Below are positions 18,433 to 21,700 of a stretch of DNA of 21,700 nt, one piece after another. The notes beneath the pieces were generated by a model that was not told the origin of the DNA, did no database searches, and saw only the letters and a list, made by a program, of their open reading frames with translations. A program made the position numbers and the translations under genes. Within the stretch, counting starts at the first letter, position 1; every line of letters starts with the position of its first letter. The stretch comes from Amoebophrya sp. AT5.2 (lineage: Eukaryota > Sar > Dinophyceae > Syndiniales > Amoebophryaceae), in contig RXOD01004480.1 in assembly GCA_005223375.1 (NCBI GenBank), positions 1 through 21,700 on the forward strand. Direction: 5' to 3'.

Positions 18433-19629
18433 TTGCGTTTCCAGATTTCCGAAACCGCAGTTATTTCGCCTGGTGACGAAAAATGAACCCTGGGGGCGAC
18501 GAGAAGCGCACAGCCATAGCCGAACGCAGTCGTTTTGATCTTGTGCGGACGATGACTGAAATGAGATTTGCGTCGCGCGGCAGGCTGGAGCCGCTTGCAT
18601 GCTGTACTATTGCAAGTAAATGAGCCTCCACTTTGGCATAGATAGATAATCTGCGGACCGTATCATCAACGTTCGGCATAGATACGCGAGGTTCGGCGCC
18701 CGCAATTCCCCAACGACATACGTATCAATTGACACAGTAGACTGCAGCCAACTTCTGCTGCAGTCACCTAGCCCTCGACATCCAGTTCCCGATGAATCGG
18801 GGCACGGCACCGCGACGCTCCACACGCAATAAAAGAAACAGAACGCGAAGTGTAGACTCACAATGTTGGCTGTGATGTACAACGGGCGCGTGCGCTCTCA
18901 GATCGATATTGCTCTCAGATCAGTGTTGTCTGAAGTGCGCTTACCGAGGACACAGCACGTGCCCGAAGTTACACCGACCTACTGACCGATCGTTGATGAG
19001 AGCTGTCGTGGAGGTAGTCTTGCGATAACCACGAATAAAGCCAAGAGGTCATCGCCCGTCGTGCCGTTCGCTCGGCCGCCTTCGATCGCATCGATACATA
19101 TTTTTATAAGTGATGTCGAATAGTGCTCGCTTTTTTTTGATCGTTAGGCATGCGGAACGTGCTCCTCCGATGGAAATCGATCCGATTTGTTGAGATGGAA
19201 CACGTAAGAAGTCTACTGCAGTATCTTTGCCTTCGCCGAAGCCGACCGGGTTTGAAATACAGTTGCTTGTTGCAACGTCGTCATCGTCCTCGATGTCTGA
19301 GACAGCGCATTCGTCGGCAAGCCGGGCCGGAGTCGTGTTACCTCAATCGAATCGATACCGGCTCAGACACTGACCGAACCTCAACAGTGAATCTTCTACA
19401 GCTACAGCAGCAATGATAGGAACTGGAACAAAGGACGAGGCGCGCGCGCGCTCAGCGAATAGAAAACTACGACGTCATTTTTTGATTTTAAACGAGCCTT
19501 CTCTTGGCCGCGCTCGCGCCGAAATGAGACAGAAAGCAATAAACAAGGAGCGTGGTGTAATATAAGTACGTACTCGCACCACCTCCAAAGCCACTTCCTT
19601 GTATAATTTCTGCAGCGAGCAGCAGCTCC
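18433..19629. other. Longest intergenic stretch, no gene recognised
   Basis: These 1197 bases have no domain-bearing frame on either strand. Visible structure is limited to a perfect 8-bp hairpin, GACTGCAG / CTGCAGTC, at 18740-18765, a duplicated GCTCTCAGATC around 18895-18920, AATAAA hexamers at 18828 and 19034, and a T8 run near 19131. I looked for tRNA, spliceosomal snRNA and dinoflagellate spliced-leader sequence motifs and saw none that convinced me. Confidence 0.45.
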
Positions 19630-21700
19630 ATGGTGTGTATGAATTCGCCTCGGCAGGGGCAGTCGCGTTTCGGGCGCGCGTCGTACGTCGTCCCGAGCTC
19701 CCCAGAATGTGACGAGAACAAGCGTGCCTCCGAGTTGGAGAGGATGCGCAACCCCGACCGCGACGAGCAGAAGGTGCCTGCGCTGCTTGGACACGCGTTC
19801 GGCTACCTGGAAGCGAGCGACACCAGTTCCTTTGGGGCGTGCTCCGCGCTGTTGAATCTGCTGGTGCGGATGAAGGGCCACAACTCGAAGCGCTTGGAGA
19901 TGCTCGCAGACGGAATCGCGGTCGGAGAAACGTGCGTGGACCGTTTTCTGGGGATTCTGTACCGCGAACACTTCTTCGAGAGGGTGGCCGCCGTGCTCGG
20001 CAGAGATCCGGCGAACGCGGGTAATTTTTTATTTTCGCTTCGCAACAATCTACCACTGACATTGATTTTTGTGCATTATTGAATTCATCGGATCTCTATC
20101 TCATCTGTGGTAGGTGCGTGCGCTCCGAGGACGCCAGCAGCTGGAGGCGACTTCGACTTCGTGTGGAGCGTGAAGCTGGACACGTTCAACGCCATGATCC
20201 CGCTGGTTTTCTCCGTTCCCCGCAGGGATTGTCCCCACGCAGACGCGCTCCGTGAGCAGGCCACCGGGCACCTTCTCCCGTGCTTTCTCGAGCGCGCGCG
20301 CGTCGGCTGCCTGCATTTCGTGGACGCGATCCACGCGAGCATCAAGCAGCAGGCGGCGCAGCAGGAGCTCAATAGTACCAGCGCGGGCGGGCACATGCGA
20401 ACGCGATCAAAGTCGCAGCAGCACCTGCTCGACTGCGATGGGGGGAGCGACGTGGACAGTTCCATGGGGGACGCCGGCTCCTCGCGGTGTTCCGCCAAGT
20501 CCGACTCCAAAGCCGCCTGCGCCGGCGCACCTCCATCAGGAACTGGTGCCTTCGCGATGAAATCAGCGGTCGGTCTCACGGCCACTCGCGACCTCGCGCG
20601 CGAGCACGTGTGCTACGCTTTGCGCATCATTCAGCATTTCCCCGCAGAACTGCAGGAGGAGCGCATTCACGTTTTGCTCCAGGCGGTGTGGAAGCCTGTG
20701 GTACAACTCTTGGCGAGTCAGTTCGAACAGCACAGTTGTGCGTCGCCGACGTCGTGTGCGGGCGAGCATCTTCGAGGGGCGGCTGTCGTGTCAGGAGGTG
20801 CACCAGCAGACGCGCTGTACAGAAAAGTCAGCGCCGTGACACCGCTGGAGCAGTCGGTGGGGGGTTTAGACCTGGCACTCGCAGGGCTGAACTGCTCTGC
20901 GGCAGCCTCGTTCTCCGCGGGGGGCGCAGGCGGAGGCGCGTTTGGCCAAAGTTCGAGTTCGTCTAGTTCCGGCCGGCTGCCGACAATAGTGGAGGAGCTG
21001 CAGGCGAGCAGACAGGGATCGCGCGTGCAGCAGTTGTATTCCAGAATCGAGGAGCAGTGCGGCTGCAGAATCGCGGAGCTGGTTGTGGAGCTGATGAAGC
21101 TCGCTTTTCACGCTTACGACGCGGTGGCGAAGCGCAGTAGCGCGTCGACAAGGGACAGCTACAGCAGCTGCAAGTTTTCGGGCACTGTTGCCGATTGTGT
21201 TCATGCTTCGCCAGCATTGACAGATGACGCGGGCGGTGGGGATCCTTGTTCAACGTCGGGGGGAAGTGGAATGAAACTAGGGAACACGTCCTCAACCGCG
21301 GGCGGGGCTGGGAGTGGCAACGCACTTCCGGGAGAAGGGCTAGGGTTTCCCCCCTCTTGCGGAATGGCACTGGCGTCGAGCAGTGGGACAACATCCGATG
21401 GGATGAAACAAGAAATGGAAGACTGCACTTTCGGCGAGAACGCGACGATCAGCAGGGCGCTGTCCTTCTTCGTGGAGACGCAAGTGGTCGATTTCGTGAG
21501 CGTTTGGCGGCCTGTGCTTCGGTTGTACGTGCACGAAGCAGATGCGCTCGAAGATGCGTATCAAGCAGCCAAGGAGCAAGGCTCTGGTCCCCCTTTGTGC
21601 GGTGGCCTTCCGCAGAGCGCCGGGGGCACCGCGCAGATGTCGGCCTCGTCGCCCTCAATGAGCCTGTTGAGCGGAGGTGGCCCGGCGGCAGCGGCCGCGG
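19630..21700 (+). CDS. Start of a large low-complexity protein of unknown function (runs off the window)
   Basis: Exon 1 (19630-20020) starts at ATG and exon 2 (20114 onward) stays open to the window end, giving at least 659 residues. The 93-base intron (GTAATT...GGTAG, phase 1) joins RDPANA-G-ACAPRTPAAGGDF. Exon 1 and parts of exon 2 look helical: FGACSALLNLLVRMKG, CVDRFLGILYREHFFERVAAVL, EHVCYALRIIQHFPAEL, IHVLLQAVWKPVVQLL and SFFVETQVVDFVSVWRPVL. These are separated by long Ser/Gly/Ala-rich linkers. This is compatible with a helical-repeat scaffold interrupted by disordered inserts, but I recognise no family. The continuation beyond 21700 is needed. The frame chosen for exon 2 is the only one without stops throughout. 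Confidence 0.6.

Noticed and set aside
18433..19629. Possible non-coding RNA gene (hairpin, T-run, AATAAA hexamers)
   Set aside because: The hairpin is short, the T-run is not preceded by a recognisable RNA, and I found no tRNA, snRNA, SRP or spliced-leader signature.
19630..20082. Reading the last gene's first exon through to the stop at 20082 as a 150-residue protein
   Set aside because: A phase-matched 93-base GT-AG intron leads into a 1.6 kb stop-free frame, and the tail before 20082 is AT-rich and intron-like.

Overview
The window is eukaryotic nuclear DNA. Long GC-rich reading frames with G/C-rich third positions are interrupted by short AG-ending introns. The proteins carry Ala/Gly/Ser-rich low-complexity inserts. 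I see no ribosome binding sites, operons, CRISPR array, prokaryotic mobile genes, tRNA or rRNA. All supportable genes lie on the + strand, TAA, TAG and TGA all serve as stops, and most exons resume with G after AG. This is compatible with an alveolate of the dinoflagellate lineage, but the sequence alone does not prove it.

Layout: the last exon of an unknown Lys-rich protein ending in KDEL (179-484); an intronless GPI mannosyltransferase 2 (PIG-V) gene (1096-2829); a two-exon SDE2-like gene for a ubiquitin-fold/SAP replication and splicing factor (3360-5184); a four-exon gene for a phytanoyl-CoA dioxygenase-like protein with an unrecognised N-terminal region (5793-10615); a five-exon armadillo-repeat gene (11157-15363); a multi-exon coiled-coil gene (16136-18432); and the start of a large low-complexity protein that runs off the window (19630-21700). 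Intergenic gaps are about 0.5-1.2 kb and show no recognised genes. The products do not form one pathway. PIG-V and the KDEL protein both point to the ER, and SDE2 to the nucleus.

The most interesting material is in the introns of the PhyH-like gene. One intron is flanked by a 7-bp direct repeat and filled by a ~135-bp tandem repeat. The next holds a ~170-bp tandem repeat and a 55-bp near-copy of the preceding exon end; this copy has AG|GT borders, keeps the frame and replaces the predicted iron-binding His with Tyr. A third intron is bounded by a perfect 18-bp terminal inverted repeat that begins right after its GT and ends in its AG, like an introner or MITE. Across about 13 introns placed by reading frame, the 5' splice sites are GT but none has the usual G at +5, while GTAAGN sites nearby appear to be ignored. 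All exon borders were inferred by hand from frame, splice dinucleotides and family resemblance, without transcript data.
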